Shown: positions 48,901 to 62,214, numbered from the stretch's first letter. The stretch is DNA of 64,000 nt from Manihot esculenta (GCF_001659605.2 NC_035162.2:6467248-6531247), one strand, 5' to 3'. Numbers and translations: made by a program. The notes: a model not told the origin generated them from the letters alone.

Positions 48901-51900
48901 TCAACTTTGCAACTCCAAAGCAGAGTGCAAGAGAAATATGTAAAAAAAAAATGATTGCTTATTGATAAGCTGTATGATGAAATATTGGTAATAGAACAGT
49001 TCAACAGTTTTCATAAAAAGTAGATTATCAGTTTAATGCTAACAGCTAAACTTTTCCAGTTCTTGCTGACTACTATAAACCTAAATGGTCCAGCTGATTT
49101 AGCCATGAAATTTGAACAGGGCAAGAAACCATGAATTTAGTCGTTTAAGAAGTATTTTGCTTTTACAACAAATAAAGATTGTATGTATGTTTGTTTAATC
49201 CATGTGTACCCTGCCTAGATGGAAAATTATATAACTTGTACCATATAACCCAGGTTCTAAGAGGCTGCTGCAAGAAGTATGCAAGTTGTGGTTAAGGCCT
49301 ATCAAGTGATACTAATGTACTGACTGCAAAAGAAATGTCCGAGGTCCTAGCACATAGCATCATAAACTTTTATCATAAGTTACCAAATGGCCCCAGAATA
49401 AACAAATATCATAGATTGAATATATATCTAAGTTGGAAATTTGGTAAACATACTTATCACGATGTGCTATCAAGGTGCTTGCCAACCATCGAGAGCAAAG
49501 TGTTTCCTTCAGATATGTTGGAGACACTGTACTGAAAATGAAGGAGAATTTGTTACTGGACAACAAAGCATAAATAAGGGCTGATAAACAGGTTACATTA
49601 TTGAAATAAATTGATGTCTATATTCTTACTTGTTACATACGCTAGATATGTATAACAGGAAAAGTTCATATCTATATTCTTAATGGTTTCACACATGGCA
49701 TGGCATATCTTAGCAATGTGTAAAAGTTACAATCTAAATTGTCTAATTCACACACAGAGCACAGTTGCTGTATTGCATTGTAAAATAAACCTATGTATAC
49801 TCATAACAGCCAATATATAGTTAACCACTTAGTTATAATTTTCATTCCATGAATCCTATCTGTCTTGCATTTCCAAATAAGCCACAAGTTTTCAAGAAAA
49901 GAAAAAGAGGATAGGATTTAGATTTTCATATTTGGTTAAAATGCCTCAACTAAAGGGACCTAATCACAAATTACTATGATTTGAGTGAGGTTCTTCACCT
50001 TGTTGCATTAATCCAAATAGTATTACATCTGAACATTCCGACCATACCAAATTAGACAACATCCATTTAAGCCCATAAAACCTTTAGTTACTTACACTAC
50101 TGCATTGCTGTACACAATTCCACCTTTCAATAAGCTTAACCTCTCAGGATTGTGGCCAATTGTTCGATCATCAAGTGCCTGCCAAATTAAGATTTACTGG
50201 AAGGTTCTAATCAATGGCAATGGTGATTTGGAATTTCATCTATTATTGTAGGTAAATAGCTCCTAGAGGAAGCAGAAGAAGAATATGCAAACCCATGAAC
50301 ACAATTTATCTGTGGGAGCTTGCCACATGTTTAATGGCAAAGAAAACACAGACAAAAAGAAGAAAAAGGTGAAGAGAATAAAAGCTTCTTTAGCATTAAT
50401 TGCAAATCCCTCTTCGTGGATGTTTAAATGACTCTGAAAATATATGTAGTTTCAAGTGCTGAAAATAAAACTATATACAGGCACATCTGCATATATAGTG
50501 AAGAAAGTTAAACAATATGCAAGTGGATGCCATGAAATACTCACTTTGTCAATAGTTGCATATACAGACCCATCAAGACCACACTTGCTAAGTTGTTCTT
50601 GTCTGCAATGCAAAAGAAAGCAATAGTTATTACAATAATGGATTTTTTGGAGGAATAAAAGGCAAAATTGACACCCTAAAGTATAGGGCCATGTCCATAA
50701 TTGCCTAAATACTTTTACTTGGCCCAACTAGAACAAAAGTTTTAGTTTATAGTCAATTTAGTTTATGTTTTTTAATAATAAAAATAATATTGGTTTATAA
50801 TTACATTAATAAATATTTTTCCTTTAGCAAAAAATTTAAAATTAGAAACTGAAAAGGAAAAAAAATTCCTGAAAATATGACTGGTTGGCACAGTTAATCC
50901 ATGCTCTCTCTCTCTCTCTTTAGAAAAATTTCTCACTCTAATTTCACCCAATTCTTTACTCCTAATTTCCTTCCTTCTTGAGCTTTTGGCTTCTATTAAT
51001 CGACAATCATTGATAAAAGAACAAATAGCAATTTAGCTAAAAATTATTGTTAAAAAGAGGAGAAACAATAACATACCGGCACTCTCCATAATGCTCCATA
51101 TTGTGTATAGTTAATATGACCCGTGGTTTCTACAAACACAAAGTTTTGACGTTAAACAATGAAAATTAGCATTTTCTACCAAGTCAAAGCAGAATAGAAC
51201 TAACAAAGGCATATAAACCTTAAGTGAAAGATACTGATACATATCCCAGAAAAGCAGAGGCAAAGCACCCGTCTGCCACTCGTGGACATGAATAATGTCA
51301 GGTTGAATTCCTGAAACCTGTTAAGATGTATAATCTTGTTAGAAATTTGCAGCTAACAAATTGAGAACTCAAAGATACACTAAAATTAATGAAAGAAAGA
51401 AATTATCAAAATAAATTTTAGGACAAATAACCATAAAATCAGTTGGGTCTAGATTTCATCTACTTAATCAAGTTCATTATTCCCCTTCTTTGAAGCAAGA
51501 GCGAAATGATACGTGTCAAAATTCTTCTGCATGGTGCCAACTGCCAACCCCACACGCAACTCTTGTGAATTCAAGCAGGTTTTGCTTTTCATCAACTTAA
51601 TTTAGAAATTTGAACCCATGATATTTAATGATTGTATTATTGATTCAGCTCAAATCATCCAACTAGGTTTTACAGTCATCATCAAATGATACAAGTTCTT
51701 GGAAAGTGGATAAATAGATAATTAATTCGAGACAGGAACTCATTATGAAAGCAACAAACCTGCATCCACTCAAGACAAGCACGACTAAAGAACAAATAAG
51801 CCTCCAACTCGTTGTATGAACCACCGTACACATGCTGCCCCTTGAAGAATTCATTTGATGGCTCAATAAATATCACTGGAATGCCTGAAACTACTCCTCG

Positions 51901-52718
51901 ATGTGCATTAGTTGGGATCCAGTTCCCATCATGATATGAATTATATACAGTGATTAATGCCAAGTCACTAATTTGCTGCTTTTGAATGCACTCATAAAAG
52001 GGAAGCATTATATCCACGGTATGCCCGCGCAATAAGCAAGCACGGGCAAGTCCAGTCACAACATCACCAAGGCCGCCAACTTTGGCTATGGGTGCCATCT
52101 CAGCTGTAACGTGAACTATGTGCAAGAGATTGGAATCTTTGACGATGTCCGTAGGAACTTCAGAACTCGCATCCCATGAAGGGAAGTCCCTCTTCCAAAA
52201 TGGGATCTCATCATCAGGAGAAGGCCAAACAAGTTCTTTTGTAACAAAACCAGCAGAACTTTCTCGTTTCAAGGCGCCCGCCTGCAAAGATTAAATGGCA
52301 TAACAAACATATGAACCTTCACAACCATACACACAGCTACTCATATTGACATTAAATAGCATTTTGTTAGTAGCGAAAATTATTTCATTCCCAAGAAGTT
52401 GCAGACAAGGTATTTGATATCTTTCCACTATATCCAAAATGAACCGATTTTTACATGAAATTCTGAAAAATTGGCGAAAATTCAAGGATAAACTCAGAGT
52501 CAAGCGAGTGTTAAATTTCAGAATCCAGCAACAGGAAGGAGAGAGGGAGAGACCTGTACAGAGGGATGGGTCGAAGAAAGGAGCGACATAATGTTGAATT
52601 CAGAAGAAAAGAGGTGGTGGGTAGCCATTCCCTTCCTTTTTCGCAGTACTCCTTTCCTTGAATGAAAGCAGCATGGCTTACAAAACTTGCCCACTAGTGC
52701 ACTCTCCATGATCAGCAT
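43364..52718 (-). CDS. SS5: Plastid starch synthase, SS4/SS5-type (GT5 plus GT1 domains)
   Basis: Fifteen exons in order: 52554-52718, 51760-52281, 51219-51317, 51077-51129, 50545-50602, 50096-50178, 49454-49531, 48691-48770, 48044-48240, 47188-47262, 45997-46037, 45553-45658, 45058-45140, 44116-44189, 43364-43476. All are GT-AG and in frame, giving 608 aa. An in-frame TAG lies 18 nt before the ATG at 52718. A second ATG follows three codons later. The Ser/Arg-rich first exon looks like a plastid transit peptide. The starch-synthase catalytic domain starts at [20 protein letters not shown], with the ADP-glucose-binding KVGGL at 122-126. The GT1 half has [10 protein letters not shown] and RKTGGL (525-529), as in SS3/SS4. 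The sequence resembles what I recall of SS5 (At5g65685 group) and lacks the long coiled-coil N-end of SS4. Family role: starch granule initiation in plastids. The choice of SS5 over a short SS4-like protein is moderately sure. Confidence 0.88.
45909..45952. repeat. Compound microsatellite (TA)n-(GA)n in SS5 intron 11
   Basis: A run of alternating TA of about 24 bp passes directly into GAGAGA. It is intronic and probably length-variable between individuals. Confidence 0.9.
47723..47979. repeat. 128-bp tandem duplication in SS5 intron 9
   Basis: GGTAACAAGATAGAAGAA begins at 47723 and again at 47851. The two 128-bp units differ at only a few positions, so the duplication is recent. It lies wholly inside the intron between exons 9 and 10. 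Confidence 0.9.
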
Positions 52719-52980
52719 AGTTACCTGATCTCTCTATAATTTCGTGTAAAATCAGAAATTTTAAGCAGAGGACGATTGCATTGCTTGAATTATTATCTGA
52801 TACATTGAAATAAAATTGGGTAAGGAGGATCTTCTTACGTTTTCTTTTCTTGCGCAGTAGCAGCTGATTCTCGTGACCTTGGAGAAGCAAATTAAGCAAA
52901 TATGGATTCTGAAACGACGAATCTTGACCGCAAAAGAATACTATTTTCATTAATCAATCATTGCAGAAATGACGGGCAAC
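52719..52980 (-). promoter_or_regulatory. SS5 upstream region
   Basis: Likely 5' UTR and proximal promoter of the starch-synthase gene. No clear TATA box is identified. A small frame at 52678-52950 overlaps it and is not convincing as a gene. Confidence 0.4.
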
Positions 52981-54780
52981 GGATCTGAATCCGTTCGTTA
53001 TCATCTCTTTTATTTTATTTATGCCATTAAAAAATTGATAGAATTGATACCATATCATCATGCCACATCAATGTTATGTTATCGTTTCATATAAATAAAA
53101 TTTAGAATTAATCATTAAAAAAATTATATATTTTATTTTATATTTTTATTTTTATTAATTAAATTCTGTTATTTTAATAACCGATTATGAATAGATGAAA
53201 ATTTAATTATTAAGTTAATTTTTTCACTATTAAATATATTTAAAAATTACTATTATTATTATTTAATTTTTTTTAATTTTTATCAATAATTTTATAATAA
53301 TAATAATTTATATTAATTTTATTTTGATTAAAATTATTATCAATTATTTTTTTAAATTTATCTAATATACTTACTATTTAACATTACTTTTAAAATTATT
53401 ATTTAAAAATAATTTTATTAAATATATTAATTATAAAATATTAAAAAATAATTTAAAATAATATTTAATATATTTCAGATTAAAAATATTAAAAATAATA
53501 AAATATTTTTTAAATTTTAAATATAGTACTAATTTATCATTTTTTAAATTATATTAATATTTAAAAAAAATTTAAAAAAATTAATAAAATAAATAATTTA
53601 TCAAAAAAAATTTATAATTTTAACTTTATTATAATTTTATTTTAAAATTTTAAATTATTATTAATTATATCCTAAAACTCATCGACGTAGCAATTTCATT
53701 AATGTTACAATTAGAATAATTTTAAATGATTAGATTTTAATTGATAAAAATAAATATAAATAATAATAGTAATAAAATTAAAAATACAAAAAAAAAATTT
53801 ACCATTAACTTTATTTTAAATAATTTATTTCTGTTTAACAAATTTGAAAAGCGTACGTGTTCTCAAAAACAGAAAAAGAGAAAGCGTATATCTAATTTAC
53901 AACATTTACACGCTATTTGATAACTAATTTAAATTTTTTAACTTCTTCTGATAAAGATAATTTTACTTCTTTAGTCTATTTCAAATTATAAATAATTTTT
54001 TAAGATGATAATTTATTAATACAAACCTATTTCATATATTTAAAAAATTATTTTAAAAAATAATTAAAACAATTTATATTTATTTAGCTATAGATATATT
54101 TCTATCGTAGGAGTAGGATATAACCTAATTAGATTATAACATATTAATAAAAAAAAATTTAAAAAAAATTAATAAATTTGATAGAAAATTATTAGATACT
54201 TTGAATATGAGATAATACTCCTGAAACATTTCAATAATCTCTCCAAATTATATAATCGTATTGAATATGGCTAAATATTGAAAAAAAATCTCAATTATTT
54301 ATACAATTTATTTGTAATATTTAATTTTATTATTTTTATTTTCATGTAAATTATTAATTAATAATTATTTATGAAGTGATATTTTATTCTATTAAAAATA
54401 AATGAAATATTTTATATAGAATTAATATATTTCTTTAAACTTATAAAAAATAATTATTATGTTAGGATCTATACTCGGTTACTCTCTTTTTGCCTTATTT
54501 TGATTATACAAGAATTTTAAACAAAAAAATTATAAATCGATTACACTAATACAATATTAATTTCCCTTATTCGTAATTTATTAAATGAATTTCTTTTTAT
54601 TTATTTTTTTCTAATATAAACTTTACCAATTATTATTTTAATAAAAATTAATAATTCATATTACTAATTTTTTTTAAAAAAAATAACAAATTTTTATTTT
54701 TAATATATATTAAATAAAAAATCAGAAATTTAATAAATAAAATATTTATTCTAAAAAACTTATAATAATTCAGGAGAGAT
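52981..54780. other. Extremely AT-rich intergenic island
   Basis: About 1.8 kb made almost wholly of A and T, with many TTAATTT/AATAAT runs and hardly any G or C over long stretches. No gene, no clear repeat unit. Such DNA often acts as a scaffold/matrix attachment region or is the decayed remains of old insertions. I cannot tell which. Confidence 0.7.
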
Positions 54781-55243
54781 TTTTTAAAAGGAAAAAAAAA
54801 AAAAGTACTCAGCGGGTCGAAATGCCATAGTGTTTCTAAAGGTTCATTTACTATGAATTTAGGACATTTCAGAAGCCGAAATGCCACATATCACAGCGAG
54901 CGGCTAAACTTTGAATCATCGGGGGTGGGCAGTGAGAAAAGAAGAATCAAGTACAAATCAATAACTTGCATAAACTATGATAAATCTTGAAGAAAAGGAA
55001 AGAAAAAATGAGATATTCAGCAGAGCCAAAAGAAGATGAGGAAAAGGGAGAAGGAACTAAAAACTTCTTATCATATCTTTTGCTTCTCTACTTTTAAGAA
55101 AGAAATTAAACCTCATAAATACACAAACGCTAAAGGACATCACCACTCACCTCCTCCAGCCTCCTGTTTCTTTTCCATTTTCTTCTTCTCTCTCTCTCTC
55201 TATTCTTATGTCCTATTATTATATTTCTTTCCTCTTCTGGAAA
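54781..55243 (-). other. 3' flank and probable 3' UTR of the Raf-like kinase gene
   Basis: From about 55050 this sequence matches the flank of the second kinase copy (from about 62010), including CTCATAAATACACAA-like and TTCTTCTGGAAATCA blocks. The tandem duplication therefore included the 3' UTR. Confidence 0.6.
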
Positions 55244-57742
55244 TCAGTCCACTGTCATCGGTAAGGCCATGCAACATCTGAATCGAGCTTTGCGGACAGT
55301 GGTCAAGATCTCTGTCTCTGCATTCTCAAGCATTTTCACAACTTCAATGAAAGGTGGCCTAACATCAGGATTGGCATCCCAGCAACGGGTCATAATCTCA
55401 CTCAGAACAGGTAAACAATCATTGGGAATGACAGGACGGACACCCTTGTTCACCACAGCGAATGCCGCCTGCACAGCTGTCATATTCTGGAAAGGAAGCA
55501 TTCCTGTGATGAGTTCCCATAAAACAATCCCAAAACTATAGACATCTACTTTTTGCGTGTAAGGCCTGTGCTGTATCATCTCCCTGCAAAGCCATTAAAG
55601 GAAACAAGCATACAAGTCATAAGAGTATTAGATTGCAGATCTGCCAACCGCCCTGTAGTTTTTAGAAATTCACTGCACGTGTCACTTTAACCTGACAACT
55701 TATAAGCCAAACAGAACTGATACAATACAACCAACCAACTTCACAATTGTTTTCATATTGCAGTTAAATATAAAATAATGGATAATTAAACAAGGATAGA
55801 AAACCAAGATTGTTTTCACATTGCAGTTAAATACAAAAATAATGGATCATTAACCAAGACAGTATAAATGTAATTAGAAAATAATTAGGAGCAGCAGCAA
55901 AATGTGACAACCAACAAACATATATATATAAAATAAATAAGAAGTAGCAAGACAAGCATACATCAATGCGCAAAAATAGTAAATAATGCGTTGAGTTTCA
56001 CTTCAAGAAGTTTGTTTGAATATAATTACACTATGAAATTTTCGAAAATGAACCGACATATGTAAGAGTTTGCAGCTTACTGGGAGTTGAGTAGTAACAT
56101 TGAGTAAACATACATGAGAAAACCTAGAAGAAATTTTCTGACAGAAAAGAGGTTTCTCTGCTACATACAAAGACTTTTGTATGAAATAATGGAAGTCCTA
56201 TAAAATAAATTTCAATAGGCATACATACAAATATACTACATACAATATCAAAAGGGAACAGTGTCAAAAGTCAAATCATAGAAGAGAGAGTTTTGAACCA
56301 AGGACAGTTCTAAATAACCAACACAGAAATGGAATTACTAGCAAAAAACTAAGGCTAATCCACAAAAGAAGAAGAAGAGGCAAGTGTGTGAATCTTTGAA
56401 AAAACGCATGAGATAAGCCTACATGGCATAACTACAATGATTGTTGTGCTATAGAACTTTTTGTTGAATCGCCTTTAAACACTTTATTAAGACAGAGTTA
56501 GTGGGCAATACCCGCATGGGCATGAGCACATCTGGATTGTAAAATATAGAGGTCATTGGCACTGAATAATTCTACAACCTCAACTCTAATAAGCATGAGG
56601 TTTAGATAAATGGTAATCTAAAGTACATCAGCATATGAGAATAAGATAAAGTGGTCAGATAGGCATAGCAATAGCACATCATGTATAATAATGAATACAC
56701 TTTTATTGGATTGATAACTTTTCCCACGGGAAGTATGCAAATTTAAGAGAAAAAACATGTACATAAATATAAAGGAAAAATTACCTATAAAATTCTAAAT
56801 TAATACAAGGTTAAAAAAAGAAAAAGAAAAAACTTACGGTGCCATCCAGCGATATGTCCCCGTCTCTGGTGTCATTCCTTCAGTCTGCACCTCAATGCGA
56901 GCAACCCCAAAATCTGCAATCTTTATAGATTTATCTCCAAAAATCAAAAGATTGTCAGACTTTAAATCCCTATGAATTAGACCAAGCCCATGAACATACT
57001 CCATTCCTCTTGCAACATCCAAGGCCTGCTTGACTGCCAATTTCAATGGCACTGCCCTGTTATGTCGCCTCATTAGGAACTGACGCATTGAACCTCCTTT
57101 TGCATATTCTGTCACTATGCACCATACCATTGGTTTCCGACAAGCACCAACAAAACCAACAATGTTGGGATGTTTTAGCGTGGCTAGCATCATAACTTCT
57201 TGCTGAAATTGTTGCTCCATCAACTTTGCTCTTTCTGGGTCATTTTCTGGCCTCTCCAAGATCTTGATGGCAACTTCTTCACCATTGTAAGTTCCTCTGT
57301 AGAGTTTCCCAAAAGCTCCTTGAGCAAAAGCTGCCCCCATATTAAGCTTCCTTAAATCAATAGTCCACTCATCAAAATTTTCAAGGCCCTCTGTGGGGGA
57401 ATTGCTATCCATCAGTGCACGGGCTAGTGCATCATCATTCAAAGCATGTGTAACTCTTCCATTATGGTTAACACTCTGTTGAACAGAGTAGTTATCATCA
57501 GCATGCCGCCGCAATCCTTGGTGATTCAAAATGCGAGTGTGAGAATCATTTGACCCGATACTTTCTATGGACATTGCAACAGACCTTCCACCATTGCTTG
57601 TTTGCAAGCTATCATAACTGTCAATAGACATATTTGAATTTTCACCAAGTTTATGATAGAAACCTTGTGATAAATCATCATAATTGTTATCATGACTGTT
57701 TTGGCCAATAATTCCAGGAAATTTTGGCCCCCCTTCCAACAT
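55244..57742 (-). CDS. Raf-like MAPKKK-type protein kinase (RAF22/RAF28-like)
   Basis: Two coding exons, 56838-57742 and 55244-55583, joined in phase across a 1254-bp GT-AG intron, give 414 aa. The start is the ATG at 57742 ([10 protein letters not shown]). An upstream in-frame TAA excludes an earlier ATG start. The N-terminal 120 residues are Ser/Asn-rich. The kinase domain runs from about 130 to the end: glycine loop [12 protein letters not shown] variant (139-148), Lys160 in VAIK, Glu182, HRDLKSDN (257-264, Asp259), DFG (277-279) and GTYRWMAPE (295-303). Sequence and length fit Arabidopsis RAF22/RAF28 (At2g24360, At4g31170), cytosolic Raf-like kinases of group C reported to be needed for embryo development. 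All catalytic residues are present. A leader intron of about 3.1 kb precedes it. Confidence 0.94.
55747..55868. repeat. 63-bp tandem duplication in the kinase intron
   Basis: TTGTTTTCATATTGCAG starts at 55747 and, with one change, at 55810. The second kinase copy has only one such unit (about 63284), so this duplication probably arose after the gene duplication. Confidence 0.75.
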
Positions 57743-57824
57743 CTTCCTCCTTGACAAGCAAGATTCAAAGTCCACTTATTACTTCAGCATCAGAAACTAA
57801 GACTAAATGTGCTCTTCAGAAAAC

Positions 57825-60800
57825 CTGAAAACCAAAACAAATAAAGAGTTCTTTCAGGATATCATTCAGAATGTAGTTTTGCAATATATTACCCTCTAAG
57901 ATTCTAAACAAAAAGATACAACTAAGCCCTTGGGTAAGAAAAGACAATAATCTGAATGTATAACTATGATATTATTTCTACCTCGCACAAGCCTAACATG
58001 AGAAAATAACAAAAATGAGATCCTCATTAGCACATATCTTAAGAAATTGGATCTGACATGACCCAAAAATAATATAAAACTCACTGGTAATATCCCTAAA
58101 GAAGAAAAAGGCAAACAGAACATAAACAACATTAGCTCCGAAAAGAGAAATGAACACCACAAAACCATTCACTTCTATGTACAACATATTCTGAAGAAAA
58201 CACTCTCACATGTTATTATCAAGAAAGCTCTTTATGAGGAACTACTCTTTTCAGACCTATAATCATTTTTTTCCTCAATTGAACAACTCATTGATTTAAA
58301 GTAAGCTTTTTTCTCATAAGAGATTGTTTTTTAGAATTATTTGCGGAAAAGGGATGCATGAAAACTTATTTTCCAAATAGGGGTGAATTTGGCCAAGTAG
58401 GACACATCAATATTCAGTCGCTATTCAAAATAGCGATAGGTTGAAGCGGACAAACTTACCTTCAAGTCACATATAAAGATAATGACTTGAACACAGACTG
58501 ACAGCAATATCTGGCCGAAGAAACAAGTTGTAATTATCACTTGAGTAAATAACAAAAGGTGGCAGGTTTCTGTGAATGGTATGTGCCACTTGGCCTAGAT
58601 GCCTAAGCATTCATGAAAAGGCCGATGCAATTTACTAATACCCAGTATCTCTTCAAAAACCCAGATAGATAATAAAATGATATGACAATTCAGAATTATA
58701 TATATATATATATACACCAAAGGTGGGACAGGGAGAATTGATTATGCAAAATGAAATTGCAATTCAGAAGCAGCTTAAGACTGAACCCTTATTAATAATA
58801 AAAAATTGGAGAGATTATATTAAAAAAATGTATTATTTTCTGTCTCTATGTTGATATTTTTGTAAGGTGATGAGAAGCAGTGGACTGGAGAAGAAAAAAC
58901 AACTCAACATACATTGAAAAAATAAAAAATGCAGATATACTGCTCATTACCTTCAGGTCTCTCAAACTACTAAATGGTGGTAATGGATTCCATTGGCTTT
59001 TAATAAGGAGGGGGTGCCATGTTATCAAAATGATAGATTTTGTTGCCCAAAGCAAGTGAGCTGACAATGGAAAATAATCAACATTGAAAATAAAATTAAA
59101 ACCCACAAATAATATGAGATAATAATGTAAAAACTTTAATGATGGAGATGGGAAATATTAACCGAAGTTGGTGATAATGGGGGTTTAGAGTTGGAGAAGA
59201 AGTAAACGAAATGGTAGGCCAAAATGTGTCCTATTGATTTCGCGATTGAATTGGTACTTTCTTCTTCTTCTTTTTTTTCTTTTTTTCAAAAATGAAATAT
59301 CCCAAAAGCACTTTAGAATAAGTCCCAACCAATCCTATCTTTCTCTCTACCTCTCCAACAAGCAGCCAAGTCTCCTTATTTTAGTATATATGCTTAGAAA
59401 TGCCTATTTCCTCATTACAATCACAATTAATCATCATCGCCACTGACCTTTCTCTTCTTCCTTTTGTGAGAATATGTGGGTTTTCTAATTGGTCAAATGG
59501 GTATATTAGGATTAATGTGGGTTTTGTGACTAGGCCGAATCATGAATAATATTCATGCCCAACCTGCCAGCTTTTTTTATTTGTTCAAGTCACGACTTAA
59601 TAATCACGATTTTTTGTCCCTTTAGTTGTGATCTTTATATGTGATTTGGAGGATAACTTTGTCCAGTTCAACCAGTCACTATTTAATTGAATGGCAACTC
59701 GAATGCTAACAAGGTCCTGCGCGGCCAAATTCACCCCTATTGGGAAATAATTTTTCATTCCATAATAGTTTTTTAAAACAAGCCCTTCTAGAAAAAGCTC
59801 CCTTCATAAACAAGTGGAATTTAATACAAGAACACCTTATAGAAGAGAGAAAATGTGCAAGCATCTCTCATATAAATTATAAATAAGTTGAATTTAAGAA
59901 ATCAATAGCAGAAAAGAAAGACCCTGATTAGCATTGCTATTTATAAAAGAAAATAATAATAAAAAAGGACAGCCAGCGCACATATTTAAATTTCATATTT
60001 CAACTTACAACCACATAATAGTTTTAATGCAACCCAATCTCATTCTTTAAGAAAACCTTAAACAATCACACAGGAACAAGGGATTCAATAAGAAGAAAAA
60101 TAACACAATCAAATACTTATGACACCAATATAGTAGATACAAATGAAGTAATAAACTTTAAAAAACACTTTAAGAATGTATACTGAGTTGCATTTATGAC
60201 TTTCACCCAACAGAGAGAAGATTTCCCTTCAAAACCAACATTTTGAACACAAATTCGAATAAGTTCTCAATAACTAGAATAATTTTGACACATGGGAACT
60301 AATATATCAAGGAGAGAATCATCATAAATCACTTCAAAAATCATTGTCAGTGGTCAAAACTCGCAAAATTTACACCACAAACAACAAGAATCCCAACTGG
60401 AACAGCAGAAAACACCCACCACCCACCCAATTTTAGACACCAGTCTCCACCTACAGCTTTTAACTTCTTAAACATCTAATGTCCTCAATATAAATAAATT
60501 CAACCTGCTTCAGAAAAAAATAAATAAACAAATTGAATAAAGGAGTGCCCATTTAAAGCTATTTCAACCCATAAGCTCATGGATGAGAAAACAGCTTGCG
60601 GGAAAATTATGCTCAAAGAAAAAATAGGAACGATTAGGACTTTACCCTGTTGTCTGGAGATTGACTTTCTATTCCGGTTCTGCAATACCATGAAACAAAT
60701 CAACATCAAAGGTAGAGTGGGAGATCGAGAGCTCCTCAGCAAGTTCAAGGCCCAGAGGAAACCGATAGGTCTGCACACTTCTCCCAATTAAAGGCAAGGG

Positions 60801-60950
60801 GCAAATCAGAATGAAATTCCCAAAAGAACCTCGATCCTTCCGTCTTGATTCTGTGATTTTTCCTTTTTCACGCTGTCCAGGAGGAGGGATTCAGAGGAGC
60901 TACGATAGATGGAGAGAGAGAGATGAAGAAGAAGATGAGAGAAAGAGTAC
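57825..60950 (-). other. 5'-UTR intron of the Raf-like kinase gene
   Basis: The donor is inferred at 60950-60949 (CTCAGAAG|GTACTC) and the acceptor at 57826-57825 (TTTTCAG|GTTTTC, minus strand). Plant Raf genes of this group commonly have leader introns. Internal 5'-UTR exons cannot be excluded. The intron holds a roughly 1.5-kb inverted-repeat element, annotated separately. Confidence 0.6.
58305..59795. mobile_element. Long inverted-repeat element in the kinase leader intron
   Basis: Two arms of roughly 280 bp face each other: about 58310-58598 and 59530-59790. Perfectly matching inverted blocks include AATAGGGGTGAATTTGGCC (58376-58394 against 59723-59741), TCACATATAAAGAT (58467-58480 against 59631-59644) and TGACTTGAAC (58484-58493 against 59583-59592), with partly matching sequence between. 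The centre (about 58600-59529) has no transposase frame. This fits a non-autonomous DNA transposon with long terminal inverted repeats (Mutator- or foldback-like). The outer ends and target duplication are not resolved. Confidence 0.75.
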
Positions 60951-61060
60951 CTTCTGAGTCCAAGATGGTTGTGCTCAAAAAGAGAGGTTGAGGAGAGTGA
61001 AGACAAAGATCGAGTCTTCGAAGAGCAAAATCGACTGTGAAGACCGAAAATCACAGAAAT
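60951..61060 (-). other. Putative non-coding first exon (5' UTR) of the Raf-like kinase gene
   Basis: A CT-rich minus-strand segment ends in a good donor (CAGAAG|GTACTC). Its position, composition and divergence from the AT-rich DNA upstream suggest the first exon. The 5' edge is a guess. Confidence 0.5.
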
Positions 61061-62214
61061 GAGAAAAACGACTTATTTATTTAGTAATATATTCTATAAT
61101 TATACTGCTGCTTTTGTTTTTTTGAGAAGGCTGTATTTTATCCTAGCATTCTAATAAGGAAATACTATTGTTTTATACTATTTTCGTCTACAATTTTTGT
61201 TTATCTTTATTATATATATATAATTTTTTAATAATATCTATTTTAAAAATATTAAATTTTATTAAATATTAAAAATTATTTTAAAAAATTTCTATAAGAT
61301 AAAATTAAATAGAATTATAATAATTAATTTATATGATATTATAATTAAAAATAATAATAATTTTGAGACAACTAAAAAATAAAAGGTGAATAAAAATTAT
61401 GAAATAAAGAAACTAAAATTTTTATGCAATAAACATTACTTGAATTAATATGATGAATATAATTATTTAAAAAATGCTAAAATATAAGAAATAATTTAAT
61501 ATATTCAATAGATTTTTATGAAATAATTTTTTATACAAAGTTATTTATAAAATATATGAGATAAAACACGTAAAATTATTTCATAAATTTTATAATTTCA
61601 AATTTTTATAAAAAATTATTTTAATTTAAATAATATATTAATAGAATTTGAGGTTTATATTATGCATAGAGACTTTATCAAGTTCAATAGAATTATTAAT
61701 GGATTTTTTCAATTCATCTTTTAGTATTCTCTATTTTTTTTATATATTATTGATAATCCAATTAATATTATATTATTATATTAAATTCAAATTAAAATAT
61801 ATGCACAATTAATTTCACATTAATTTTAATTTTTGAAATTAATTTATGTCATTTTGATTAAATACATATTTATACACATGTAAAGTTAAAATTTTTTACT
61901 ATATTAATATTTACTTGTGCGTAAAAATACATATGAAAAGAAGTGAAAAGAAGAGAATGGAAGAGCAGAGATCAAGAAGACAAGGAAAAGGGATAAACAA
62001 CTAAACCAAGAATTAACTGTTCTTAATCGTTGCTTTCTCCTTCTCTCTATTCTTAACTTTAAGAGACAAAATAAAACCTGATAAATACACAATGCTAAAA
62101 GACATCATCACAAAGCCTGCTACAGCTTCTTTACTCTTTTCCATTTTCATTTTTTCGGAACTTTCTTCTTTATTCTTGTGTCCTACTATTATGTTTCTTT
62201 TCTTCTTCTGGAAA
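61061..62214. other. Intergenic DNA between the two kinase copies
   Basis: AT-rich up to about 61900. From about 62010 it resembles the 3' flank of the first kinase copy. No gene is seen. The first kinase's promoter must lie in the left part. Confidence 0.6.

Noticed and set aside
49335..49566. Separate small genes on either strand inside the starch-synthase locus
   Set aside because: The minus-strand stretch is exon 7 of SS5 (49454-49531) read into its intron. The plus-strand frame is its shadow.
57743..57775. Kinase start 11 codons further upstream
   Set aside because: That start is a GTG, not ATG, and is directly preceded by an in-frame TAA. The ATG at 57742 matches the usual start of this family.
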